A stretch of DNA of 64,000 nucleotides, from the NCBI GenBank assembly GCA_036936605.1, contig JAUPFV010000001.1, positions 213,573,138-213,637,137 of the forward strand, read 5' to 3'. Positions 22,507 through 34,090 of the stretch are shown here, piece after piece; position 1 is the first letter of the stretch, and every line of letters starts with the position of its first letter. Source of the DNA: Limnanthes douglasii subsp. nivea. Taxonomy: Eukaryota; Streptophyta; Magnoliopsida; Brassicales; Limnanthaceae. The notes below the pieces were generated by a model. The model did not search any database. It had not been told where the DNA came from and was given only the letters and a program-made list of their open reading frames with translations. Made by a program: the position numbers and the translations under genes.

Positions 22507-22972
22507 ATGGGTGATTCAAATTGGAATGTGCATGAAAATGCAAACCTCCTTAAAGCTTGAGATTATGAAAGGTATGATATCGCAAGAGACGTCTGGCTTC
22601 ATCAATGTTGTTTTATACAGAATATACTTCATGCACGGTAGGAAGGCAGCGTATCCGGGTTGTATGATGCCCCAACCACGAGGACGCGAAGAAGTGGTCG
22701 ACAATGTAGCTTATTTGAACATTGTGCCTAATATACCGATAGAGTTACTACCTCGCAAAGTCTAATGTGAAACCAACGATTTATTTAGTATGGTGTTTCA
22801 AAGTATTATTACGAAAGATATACTGGAACATGTGATGCATGAACTGCAGGAGAAAGCCGACGCGATAGCCACCGACGTTAGAACTAACCCAACTTCTGAT
22901 AAAAGTAGCAAGGATGAGAAATATCTTTTAGAGAAATGCTCCGAGCATGGATGGAACTATCCAGCACCATGA
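22507..22972 (+). pseudogene. MGDS gene, right copy
   Basis: An ATG at 22507 opens MGDSNWNVHENANLLKA, then a stop. The homology to the left copy continues past it with one frame change. Further open pieces (to 22765, and an ATG ORF 22790-22972 encoding a helical, charged segment ending HGWNYPAP) may be its C-terminal part. TATA-like TATAAATAATGG stands about 45 bp upstream. The family is not recognised. The constant position after the PMD gene and motif cluster suggests a second or third gene of the same mobile unit. Confidence 0.5.
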
Positions 22973-23211
22973 ATTGTGTCTACTATATCAACTTTGTCTA
23001 CTATATATTTATTTTTGTTGTTTGCATTTGTATTTCTAATTATGTAATGTCTTAAATTAATATTAACCAATTAAGAAGTTAATGTTAACGTTTCAAAATT
23101 AACATCATCATAAAGTCCAAAATGTACAATTGTTAAGCGTGACAAATTGTAAATATATTATAATAACCGAATGTTTAAACAAAAGTAGCCAAGTCGGTTA
23201 TTTCGAGGCTA

Positions 23212-23543
23212 CTATTTGGATATCTTGTAACGATAATGAATTGGTAATTCCCAACCTTCTGCTTCTGGTGAACGAAACTTTAGGCAACAAGGATGTATCC
23301 TCGCACATGAAACATCCACCAGAATCTGAAGCTATAGAATGAAAACACAATAAAATATATGTTTAAAGGTTTAAACTAACCGATGATGTAAATAAACACT
23401 TACGTTCAAAAAGTGGTTGGAGTTGACCCAACCCAGTCTGATTTCCAATTGGTTTAACATCGTATGAGGTGCACCTCTTAATGGGAGAAAAGTGAAGCCA
23501 ACATCCATGGTTCCATATTGTCATACGAAGTAGAGTATGTAGT
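23212..23543 (-). pseudogene. OTU-MULE copy A, C-terminal end (split off by Tat element 2)
   Basis: The minus strand encodes GFTFLPLRGAPHTMLNQLEI and GWVNSNHFLN, the C-terminal half of an OTU domain with the catalytic-type His in NSNHF. A GTAAGT..TATAG intron (23332-23403) follows, and then a last exon with CCLKFRSPEAEGWELP and a stop at 23212. It continues the reading begun at 34091-35900; Tat element 2 lies between the two parts. One frame change and one stop are needed, so it is a pseudogene. Confidence 0.8.
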
Positions 23544-23842
23544 TGATATGGATTTTATATAGTTCGTAGAGTAAAATCGAATAATTGAGAGAAGTATAAA
23601 GAAGTAATTTATAAAGGAAATAAAGTTAATAAGTGAAAGTAGTTTAATTTCAAAAGTCAAAATCATTTATTAGTTGAGCCTTGGCCATTATATATAGGCA
23701 CAAGGGCTTAAGCATAACAGAAACGGTTACACAAAAGGTCAAATTACACGTTAGTCCCTCATAAATTCATCAAGCTCTAAATCTCTCCTATAACTATGCA
23801 ATTTATCATACAAAATTTTATTCATTTACATTTTGATCCCCA
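23544..23842 (-). repeat. 3' LTR of Tat element 2
   Basis: It begins TGATATGGATTTTATATAG and ends GATCCCCA in plus-strand terms. It matches 33803-34090 along its length, including GCCTTGGCCATTATATATA and TTTATTCATTTACATTTTGA, with small indels and many substitutions. Confidence 0.85.
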
Positions 23843-24216
23843 TAGTTTTATTTACTTATTAGTATCCCTCATAATTCATCAAGGGCTTCAAAAATCTTTA
23901 CAGGTAGAGAAGAATCCATTTATCATCCAGGACCTGAACTGCTTCAATCTTGTTGTTCCCATATTTATGCAAAGTTTCATCTTTGAATTTGATAATAATT
24001 TTCTCAATGCCTCAGATGTTTTCATATGGAGTCATTTTCTTTCAACGGTCATAATTGTTCGAAGCACAAATCGAATAGGCGATGATACCATAGGCATTAG
24101 GTCTGTCACTATGCCTATCACATGGCAGGTGTCACATTCTTCTTTACACAATGGTTTGAAATTCTGTTTAATTACCTTTTACACCTCTTCCACTTTCCTT
24201 TTCCCTCAATTTATCC

Positions 24217-24224
24217 TATAAATA
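24217..24224 (+). promoter_or_regulatory. TATA box of the aORF in Tat element 2
   Basis: TATAAATA in the context CCTATAAATACTCCTC lies 148 bp before the aORF ATG at 24372, on the strand opposite to gag-pol and downstream of the LTR. The leader has an AGAGAGAGCGAGAGAG stretch. It suggests the aORF has its own promoter. Confidence 0.5.
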
Positions 24225-24371
24225 CTCCTCTAAGCCTCACTTTGCTTCACAGCATTTTTTTAGAGAGAGCGAGAGAGAAAAAAGTTCATTTACTATATTT
24301 ATCTGAATCTTCAACCCTTAAGTTATCTTCACCGGAAAATACCTTCTTCCTCCTGTCTTTCAAATTCGTTT

Positions 24372-27300
24372 ATGAGAAAACATCCAAAGCTCAAAAAGAC
24401 AAAAGCCAAGAAACCCAGAATTTCATCTTCCCAAGATAAAAATAAATATCACTTCGAATCATACGATTACTTCCGCATAATTAAAAAGGTAGATGAATAT
24501 AGAGCAACTGGATTGATAAGCAACGCTCCTCGGGGTTTGTCTACAAATACAATGTACTACGCTAACTTAGATCCTAAAAAACTTATTTTTCCTTTTCAAA
24601 CTCTTCTTTATTAGAGGAACGTCGGTAATCTAAAACTCAAACACCGAATACACCTCTAATTTTGCCTCTTCTAAATAGATCATTACCTCGAATTGATCGC
24701 AAGGTGAGTCAAACTAAATCATCTTCAATGAGATCAGATGAAACTTTTTCTCTAGTTAATTATGAGCCCCCTCGTCCACTGCGCAAGAAAATCATTTCAG
24801 TTCATATGAAAACTCAGATTCCTCGAACCCTAAAGAAAAAAAAACCTTTATATCCACGAGAGAGGATGTTAATCACGCCTCAAATCCATCAACCTCTTCT
24901 CCTCCCATGGGGGAAGTTGTTGAGACAACAACAGAGTCTCAACAAAATCCCTCAACTAATGCCAACAGAGAAATTACTTCGAATTCTAACCCACATCGAC
25001 TCGTGGATGAGACATCCAAAGAGGAAGTGGATTCTGAAGCCACACAACCGATTGTCGAGGCTGATAGAGAAGATGATATTTCGAAGGCAGAAGCATCTAT
25101 GATAAGAAAAAAGAAAGCTCATGTTGAGCTCTCCGAAGAACTGGCTGCCTTAGTTGGAGAAAATTTAAAGCCACACAACCCTGAGTATATTTTGGCATTA
25201 AAAAATGTGTCATACATTTATTACCGATAATATTTGGCTGCTTCTTTTAAAAGGCAATGAGGTATGCCAGAGAATATAGTACTCTGTATTCCAAAAGAAT
25301 GAGAGAGTCCACTTAGATGTGGAAAATATAAGTTGGTGTTGTACCCATAAATTATTAGCTAGGGTTTTTGGTTTCCGCTAGACCCAATGATTGTGGAGTA
25401 TTTTGCGCTCATCGACCCCTGTCTTATGCAAGCTACTCCCAATCAATAATTTACCCTTCTGTCCATTATCATGGCTTCCAGACTTGCACAAGTCTCTTTT
25501 TTTATCAAATATTGCATTGCCCTAATAAAACTTTATAAGGGCATATTTTGCCTTTCTACTATCTCACACTGGATAATAATTTGAAGATAGTCGATGACCT
25601 ACTCGAGGCTGGCAAATTTTGGAAACAAAATTTTTCTTCATGTCCGAGGCTTGAGAAAAAGAAAAAGAGATTTATGAGGTGAATTCATCAAGGCTAAACC
25701 TCGTTTGAAGGAGTAATAGTAAGCTGTTTCGCCTTTCTTGTTTTTATTTATTTACTTATATATTTTCATTGCATCACATAAATTCTGAGGCGATATAAGA
25801 TTCGCCAAAAAGATGATATGGTAATTTTTTCAAAGTTAGCCACGTGGGCAGAAAATGAATGGGGCAACGGGTTTCACTCATCATTTATGCCAATCAACTT
25901 TATCAACAACCACTTATGGCGAATCACAGTAAGTGCTGACTTCCCATAAAATCCTATGGAGCTTCCAAATCTTATTCTGGTTGTGAAGAGACTAATGGCA
26001 CCTGATGGTAAGATATTTCTTCCAATTCTGAATAGATCATAGAGTCATCTTCCCCAAAAAAGAAAGGGAAAAATAATACAAAGGTAGCTAACACATCTGA
26101 TGCTAGCCCGTTAGAAGCTCCGACGCCCCCAAAATCAAAGAGAAAAACAATAGAAAAGAACTTCCCCACTACTGAAGAATGAGAAGAAGTTGAGCCTTCT
26201 CTAAAAAGAAAGAAGACAACAGTCATTAATAAAAAGAAGAGCAAAGTTGTAACAAATCTTCAAAAGAAATCGAAAAAACAAAGTTGTGCAAATCTTTCTA
26301 GAAGTGCCTTATGATGTCGATGAAATTGTTGCTGTTGAAAATCAGTAAAAAAAATCAACAAGTGATGAAGAGGAAGGAACCCAACAAGGAAAAACTGCTG
26401 CAAACAATGATCAAGGTGATGATAACTTTGATCTTGATAGCTTCATCAACCTCGATCAATCCCAAAAGCTCGTTAAAGATGAAGATCCATACATTCAAGA
26501 AATTCAAAACTATCTGCAAAATTATGATAAAATATCTGCTCCTGTTTTTCCCAAGGCAACTTCACCATAAATCTATTTGCCTCTATCTTCCTCTACTCTT
26601 ATGCATTTCCGTAGCCCAATGGCCATACCTGTCGAAGAGTCATCCGAAGAAGTTGTGATTGCTCTTCAACCATTTTCCAATCTTGGTGTTGCAACACAGA
26701 AATTAACCCAAGAAATTGAAGTTGCTCGAAGTCAGTTAGAACATATCGAAAAGAAGATGGTTTTCCATAAGAAAATTGTTGATGCTGAAAAAAGAATGAA
26801 AGAAATCTTTGGTGGGATCGTGGAAAAGCAATTCCATATATTCTCAACTGGCCATATCAGAATTTATTAAAGGGCTCGTTTATCTGAAGATTCACCTCAG
26901 AGTTATGCACCAAAATGAAATGGAAGAGCTTAATATTTCTCACCAAAATGAGACTGAACAACTCAAATCTAAGCACTCTGAAGAATTAGCTACAGAGAAG
27001 CAAAAATTTGTTGATCTTCAACTTTCACTCAACAATAGTGAGGATGAAAAAAAAATGATAGAGGAGGATATGGATGCTCTCAAAGCTCAATTCAACGAAG
27101 AGAAAAGACTTATTGTTACCGCTGCTGAGAACGAATGTGGAAAAGACATGTTAGCAGCCATCAAAAATCCCGAAGAGCAAAGATATGTTATACTTCCTCG
27201 TGAAATTCATGCCACATTTCCTAAGGTTGACCTCTCCAACTTCTGGGAGCAGATTTCTATCGAAATTCGCCTCATCGAAGCTTTTGATCATGTTCCTAGT

Positions 27301-27388
27301 TTTTCATCCGAAGAAACGAAATCAGAGGAAAGAGGAAAGTGTTCATGAACAAGGGGAATCTTCTGAAGAAAGCTCCTATGACAAATAA
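24372..27388 (+). pseudogene. aORF of Tat element 2
   Basis: An ATG at 24372 opens a basic N-terminus. Ordered pieces then match the other aORFs: a Glu-rich linker (24907-25230), ALKNVSYIYY, DDLLEAGKFWKQNF near 25600, and WAENEWGNGFHSSFMPINF near 25840 after a likely intron. A Lys-rich region follows, with coiled-coil segments (26577-26870; 26890-27200) and the terminal block FPKVDLSNFWEQISIEIRL. Numerous stops and frame changes separate them. The function of this Transposase_28-like protein is unknown. The C-terminal coiled coil and acidic tail match those of elements 1 and 3. Confidence 0.7.
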
Positions 27389-27696
27389 CTTTGCTATTTT
27401 TTTATACCCGTCATTCAATTGTTGTAGAATGACTTGTTTTTTGTAGATTCCTTTTACTTTGCATTTTTAAAACCTATTTTGTTATCATCGAATTAAACTG
27501 AATGTATAAAGGCTTTATTTTTCCTATATTATTATTATTATTATATTTTTAAAAAAACTTACAATTCATGTTCACCTTGAATTAAAACTTATATCATAAC
27601 TAAACGTATAATTTTCGAAGTGAAAATACTTGAACTTTATTGGTGTGTTTAAAGAAGGTTAACGCCTTAAATACAAATAACGCACTTACAAAGTGT
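27389..27696. other. Spacer between aORF and repeats of Tat element 2
   Basis: AT-rich sequence with a short (TAT)n run near 27526. It is otherwise featureless. Confidence 0.5.
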
Positions 27697-27836
27697 GATA
27701 CTTCGAATAATATCGTGCATTTAGAAAACGCAGCACTTCGAATATTACAACGCGTTTAGAGAACGTAGCACTTCGAATATGGTAGTGTGTTTAAAGAACG
27801 TAACACTTTGAAAATGGTTGTTTCTTCAAAAAGTGT
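27697..27836. repeat. 35-bp tandem repeat in Tat element 2
   Basis: Four diverged 35-bp units start near 27697, 27732, 27767 and 27802, built around AGCACTTCGAATAT and CGCGTTTAGAGAACGT. It lies between aORF and integrase, the same place as the unrelated 90-bp array of element 1. Confidence 0.75.
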
Positions 27837-28059
27837 ATTCAACACTTCAGAATAATTACTCTGGATCAACTTTAAAGATGATCAGTCTTTAACATGTTAA
27901 CAAAATAATCTAAATAAGTATACGTAAACAACCATTGCCCAAAAAATATTTTTATTGATAGCTTGGAATATTTACATAGCACCTCATTAAAACTTTCATG
28001 GGTCAACACGGTAGGAAATAGTATGTTACTTATTCAAATGGATAATTTTAAAAAAGATA

Positions 28060-29240
28060 GTTACTCCCAGTACAATTTTAGATGTTGTATATTCCAATGA
28101 TGTTGAAGCATCCTCCCCTTCTCGTCACAAAGGCGATAAGAACCTAAATTTATTCTTTCTACAACCATATAGGGACCCTCCCAATTTGGGGTATCTTCCT
28201 GAGGTTTTTTTCCTCACTATAGAGGAATACCTTCCTTAGAACTTTATCACCAACCTTGAAATCCCTCCTCATTACCTTCAAATTATATCCATTTCTCATT
28301 AGAGTCTGGTAATGAAATATATTCAAGTGAGCTCTAACTATTTTTTCTTAATCAAATCCAAATCTGCTCTTTTTGCTTCGTCATTCAGGTCCTCGGAATA
28401 TTGAACTATTCTAAAAGAAGGTAATGAATATTCCACAGGACTAACAACATACATCCTATATGTTAAGGCAAAATGAGTTTCTTTAGTAAACTCTCTATGA
28501 GTTGTTCGATAACCCATAACACCTCATGCAAATAGTTAGGCAATTTCCTTGCAGACCCTGTCAGACTTTAAACATTCAAAAATAGATATGTTCGTCACCT
28601 CTACCTGGACATTTTCTTGGGGATGAAAATGTGTGGAAAAACATTATGTTATCACTTTCGAAACACAAAAAGAATCCATTTTTTGTTATTAAATTGAGGA
28701 CCGTTATCCGTGGTAATTTTTTGAGGTACCCCAAAGCGACAATAAATAGTGTTTACACTGAATTTCATTACATCATTGGCATTTGTTTCGGGCAATGATT
28801 CATCTTATGCTCACTTCGTAAAAAAATCCACTGCCACAATAATCATTTGGCGTCCTCCAGAGGTCATTGACAATGGTTTTACTAAATTTATTCCCTATAT
28901 GTCAAAATGGATAGTTTGGTAGTGGACATGAGTAAAACTACTGGTGTATGAATAAAGTTGGCAAACCGTTGACAAGTATCACAACCTCGAACTAAACTCT
29001 TAGCATCGTTCATAATCGAAGGCAAATAATACCCTGCCAGCAAAACTCAACGCGTCAACGCCTTGAACCCTCTCCATCATGTAGCTCTGATAAAATTTTA
29101 TGTGATTCATGTTTTCTCAAGCATCGCAATAATGACCTACTCAATGTTTTTTTGTATAACATCCCATCTAACACCATATAGCCACATGTTTTACCTTTCA
29201 GTTTATTAGCTAGTTGCATATCTTGAGGCAACTTTTCTCT
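28060..29240 (-). pseudogene. Integrase remnant of Tat element 2
   Basis: Broken frames show a degenerate zinc-binding/core region, with DNGPQFNNK near 28690 and PNYLHEVLWV near 28530. The C-terminal NWEGPYMVVERINLGSYRL lies near 28150, the GPY/F-type module lost in element 1. Multiple stops are present. Confidence 0.7.
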
Positions 29241-29243
29241 TAA

Positions 29244-30171
29244 CTAGAAATTCATAATATCAGTTCTCATATCGCTTTGAATTACATCTGGAATGATGAA
29301 AATTTCTTCTGCGAATTTGCACTCCTCTGAGCGAGTTAAAATCAAAGGCCTCTCATGTAATAAAATCCAATGGTATTCTTCTGTGTAATCCATGGTTGCC
29401 AAATAATCAGCAATTGTATTGTCTCCTCGGCTGATATGCTTTAGAGTAATGTGATCAAACAAAATAGTCAAACTCTGAAGCTCTCGAAGATATAAAATTA
29501 AATGGTCATTTTTTGGTTCAGAATTTCCAGCCACTTAATTTGCTACGGATTAGGAATACGTTTCTAAACAAATCAAAGTTTCCCCCACAGATGTTCGCAA
29601 GCCTTAAATTAGCCAATGTAGCCTCATATTCAGCTTCATTATTTGATGCATGAAAACCAAACTTAATGGATTGAAACATTGTTTCCCCAGATAGAGCAAT
29701 CAGTTGAACTCCAACACTGCATCCTAAAATACTAGAATCCCCATCAGTTTGAACTATCCACATCAAATTCATTGGCAAAACCTCCTTGTTCATCTCTTTG
29801 TTTGATATGCTTGAATGAAATTCAACAAGAAAATCTGCTAAGGCTTGGGCCTTGATAGCCATTCGAGGTAAAAAGATGATGCAAAATCTCGCAACTCAAT
29901 TGACCACTTAGTCATCCTCCCATAAATATCAGGGTGTTGTAAAATATTTTTTTAGTGAGAATGAAGTTCGAACTTTAATAGTGTGAGCTTGAAAATAAGG
30001 GTGCATTTTTCTGGCAGCCACTACTAAAGCCACAGCCAATTTTTCGAGCTTCAAGTACCTTTTTTTTTCTGCTACCAGACTCTTACTGACATAATACACC
30101 GACTTTGAAATTCCTGAATCTTCACTTATCAACATAACACTTACCGTAAAATCCGATAATGTAATATACAA
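29244..30171 (-). pseudogene. Double RNase H remnant of Tat element 2
   Basis: YYVSKSLVAEKKRYLKLEKL (first RNase H) is followed by TDGDSSILG, NNEAEYEATLANLRLA and ISRGDNTIADYLATM (second RNase H). Frame breaks occur near 29518 and 29870. The layout matches element 1. Confidence 0.75.
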
Positions 30172-31090
30172 GGAGAGTTATTCTCCATTTCGAGGCTTTG
30201 ATAATATTTCTAGTGATAACAATAAGTCTTTAATGCTTGAAAATGCGTCTTCACATTCCAGATTATACTCAAATTCTTTGGTCTTCTAGATACTTAAAAT
30301 AAAAGGAAACATTTATAAGAAAATCTAGAAATGAATATGTTAAGAGCAGTTAACCTTCATGTTAAAATTTGCACTTCTTTGATAGTTCGAGGGGATGTCA
30401 TTGATACCAAAGCTTGTAGTTGTTATGGGTCAGCTTTTATTTCATTTTTAATGATAACATAACCCAATACTTTCTTGATCAAACTCCAAAGGTACACTTC
30501 TCAGGATTTAACTTTAACATAATTGCCCTCAAATTCAAAAAACTCTCATTTACATCTTTCAAGTATGCATCATCTGTTAAGCTCTTAACCACTATGCCAT
30601 CAATATACACTTCTATATTTCTTCCGATCTGTGAAGCGAATGATTTATTCATTAATCTCTGATGTGTTTCTCTAACATTCTTTAACCCAAATGGCATAAC
30701 CCTATAACACTGCAAGCCTCGGTTTGTGATGAAGGTAGTACTCTCTTGATTTTTTGGATCTATTTGAATTTGATTATACCCTGTAAATGCCTCCATACAT
30801 GTCAAAAATTTATTTCCCAAAGTGGAATCAATCAATTGATTTATTCGAGGAACGAGGTAGGGATCTTTAAGACAAGATCGATCAGATCTGTGAAGTCAAT
30901 GTGCATTCTTCATTTCTCATTCTTATTTTTAAGCACCATCGGTTTTGCTGTCCATAAAGCATATCGAGACTCCTTTATATGTCTGACCTTTAATAAACGG
31001 TCTACCTCAGAAACAATTGTTTATGCTTTCTTAATAGAAAAACACGAATTTTTGTATAACAAGTTTGACCTTCAGATTAATTCTTAGGCT
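30172..31090 (-). pseudogene. Reverse transcriptase remnant of Tat element 2
   Basis: The longest open part (30479-30835) has GYNQIQIDPKNQ, MPFGLKNVRETHQRLM and VYIDGIVVKS. The last is the catalytic box with the second Asp of the expected YxDD replaced by Gly, which alone would abolish polymerisation. Upstream KWRMHIDFTDL is present in another frame. Confidence 0.8.
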
Positions 31091-31299
31091 ATGGCATATC
31101 ACTTAGACTCGAACTCTTACCACATATTCTGTTTTCCAAGAGAAAACATCCATATTGTAAAATATAAACTACAATAGTTGCTGAAGTAAAACTGGGTCAG
31201 TAAGGTTTCTATTCGAAGTACTTTTCTATCAGGAAAAACATATTCCTCTATATTTTCATTTACATTTTAAAGAACCCAGAGTTTCCCTCGGATCGTCAA

Positions 31300-31880
31300 C
31301 CCTTTCCTCAAGATCTGAGGACAACCACCCTGGTTGTTATTCAGCAATTCTATTACCACTGCTTGACCCTCGAATTCGAAGAGTTGTGGCATAACACTCT
31401 CTAACAACCTTATGATCACTTCAGGCGACCCCCATACGGTCTATGATGATATACCTAAAGCACTGATGGATTGTTGATACAAATTCATACATCATCGACG
31501 CCCAAGATCTTCCAAAAATTGCATTATAACTTGTTGTACAATCCACCACCATGAACAACACCTTGACCTTCGTTCTGAAAGGTATTTTTCCCAAGCTCAC
31601 CTCTCCCTCGAATTCTCCAATTACTTGTGTCGTTAATCCTGTAAAACCAATAATTATACACTATGATTTGCAGAGCTCCCTGTATCTATTAGTACACGTC
31701 GTATTTCAACTCTAGTTATCTCTGCTCTAATAACCACTACATTTTCATGAGGACCTGTAGCGTCTCTTAGATCATCTTCATCTAGAAGAATGGGAAATTC
31801 TTTACTACCATACAGATGAGTAAACATCCCTCATTCTATTTGAGTAGCTAAGCGTACTACATACTTTTTTCTAAAACTGT
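31300..31880 (-). pseudogene. Protease remnant of Tat element 2
   Basis: The minus strand near 31690 reads LIDTGSSAN, the aspartic protease active site, and near 31510 FGRSWASMM, in separate frames. Confidence 0.6.
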
Positions 31881-32169
31881 CGGTATTGCCAGTTATTGTG
31901 TCTCCTCCGAAAGTTTCCAAAGACTAAAAATACTCACATAGACTTTGAAGTCGAACTTATTTCACTGGCTCATCTACTGTCATTAAAATCAATCGATTTG
32001 GGTCTCCATCTAAATATTCTAATGCAACATCTAAATCATCAATCTTTGAATCCAGAATCATTAAATTTTTTGCCTATGCATTTGGATTTGCTGCTTGTGA
32101 AGTCGATGCAACGGGAACCTTTGATGCATTGCTCTATCCTTTTACATAGGCCAATAAATTTCAATTCTC

Positions 32170-33720
32170 AATTAGAATACGTACCTCTATTTTTAAAGTA
32201 ATACAATATGCAGTATCATGTCTGATGTCATTATGAGACTTACAAAACCTGTTATTTAGCTCTACCCTTTGCCTATTTATTGGGGCAGACTTCTTGAAAT
32301 TCACATACCCATTTACCCTTTCATATGTTGTAGCAATATTTTCAGTTAGATCGATATAATACTCAGGCCTTATCTGCTGATTAGGACTCGGTCTATGAAA
32401 TTGGTACCTTGTTGCTTGATTTAAATATCCCCAGTTCGAGTAGGTAATTTGTTGGTGTTCCTCGGACGTTTTGGTTGGGCTGAATTCGAAGATTTCTCTT
32501 AATTGTTTGGAACCTGTCGTAAGTTCTTTTGACTAGTTCCAACCACTCGTCGAAATCTAGTCGATTAATCCATCTTAATTTGATCCTCCACCTGAGCCAT
32601 AAGTTCCCCAAAAGTCAAAGCTCTTCGCTTTGTTGTTTCATTTGCTAGATCTTCTGGTAATAATCTTTGTCGAAATGCTACCATTGCTACCAACTCCTCA
32701 CAATTATCCAAACCAGCCTCGGTTAACACAAACCGCTTAGTACAGTCCTTTAGGTTTTCTCATACTGCTTGTTTACATTGAATTATCATATATCCATTTG
32801 CCCGCATCTTTTTAATTCCCACAAATTATCTTCGGAAAGCTGCATAAAAATCCTTGAAATTGGAAATAGACGCCTTAAAAATTCTGTTGTACCACTTTAA
32901 GACCATTACTTTGAATGTTTGAGAGAAAACTCTACACACCAACTGATCATCATCTTCATAATTCATCATGTAATTTTTAAACTGTTCGATGTGGTCATCA
33001 GGGTCTTGCATCCCATCAAAAAATTTAACTTTTGAATCTTATCTCAGTTTGCTAAAGGAGAATTTCTCGAGTTAACTCCCTGAACATATTGATTGTCATT
33101 CTCAGCTCCCATCACAACATATAAATTTTGACCGTCCACCACATTGTACTGATTCGATGTCTTCCCTTTACACCATTCAGTTTCCCTAAAACATTGTGGT
33201 ATATTTTCCTTTCTAACTTTGTATTCCATTCGTGATTTCCAATGTCGACCATTTTTTATTCTTTCAAAGATCTTCGATACTTTTTAAACTCAAATCCTAA
33301 ACTTTTTATTTCTTCGTCACTAGACGCAATGTACCTCTACTTGGTTTTTATCTTTTCGTGAAGTGTGACACTCTTTAGAAGATTCAAATGCATTTTTTTC
33401 TCACTTCAAACTTGAAGAGTTGTATAAGATTGACCAGATTGGTTATCAATGCTATTCTCGTCATCCATTTTCCTCACCTCTGATCTCAATTTAGTTGATT
33501 GAATTTTTTGTTCTCTCTGGCTATACTTCTCATTCAGAGCTGTAATTATTTTCCCGCAGTTGATTCATCTACATTTGAATGTCCGACTGAGTTTTTCGAA
33601 GTGGAATAGACTCCTCCTATTTATCATCTCGTCCTTGCAAATCATATTTTAACGTTTCTACAACTGCTCAAACTAATGGTTCACTTTCATTTCTTAGATT
33701 CATTGTTGGTCGAAACAGTT
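32170..33720 (-). pseudogene. Gag remnant of Tat element 2
   Basis: Pieces match gag of element 1: HIEQFKNYMMNYEDDDQLVC and RVFSQTFKVMVLKWYNRI (32826-33011). Near 32200-32240 there is an intact C-x2-H-x4-H-x4-C knuckle (CKSHNDIRHDTAYC). Many stops interrupt it. Confidence 0.7.
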
Positions 33721-33802
33721 TTTTGGACAAGAACAAGAAAAATCAATCAAACGAGAACAATTTAGGCACCAAACGTGATCGTCCCCAGTGAAGTCACCAA
33801 TT

Positions 33803-34090
33803 TGATAGGGATTTTATATAGTTCGTAAAGTAAAATTGAATAATGGAGATAAGTAATTTCTAGATAGAGAAATCCAAGAAGTGGAAATAGATTAATCTCA
33901 AAAGTTATAATCCTTTCTTAGTTCAGCCTTGGCCATTATATATACACATAAGGACTTAAGCATAACAAAAATGCTTACACAAAAGGTCTAATTACACGGT
34001 AGTCCCTCACATATTCAGTAAGCTTCAAATATCTCCTATATGTATACAGTTTATCATACAAAGTTTTATTCATTTACATTTTGATCTCCA
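33803..34090 (-). repeat. 5' LTR of Tat element 2
   Basis: It matches 23544-23842. On the minus strand the LTR end is followed by AATTGGTGACTTCACTGGGG, the likely primer-binding region; I cannot assign the tRNA. Beyond 34090 the sequence returns to the OTU coding region. Confidence 0.82.

Larger units (their letters stand above)
23544..34090 (-). mobile_element. Tat-type LTR retrotransposon 2
   Basis: Two direct LTRs (23544-23842 and 33803-34090) enclose, on the minus strand, gag, protease, reverse transcriptase, RNase H and integrase remnants and, on the plus strand, the aORF. It is inserted in the OTU domain of OTU-MULE copy A. Flanking bases TAGT (left) and AAGT (right) could be an imperfect target duplication. 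All coding parts are broken, and the polymerase box is changed, so the copy is old and inactive. Confidence 0.88.
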
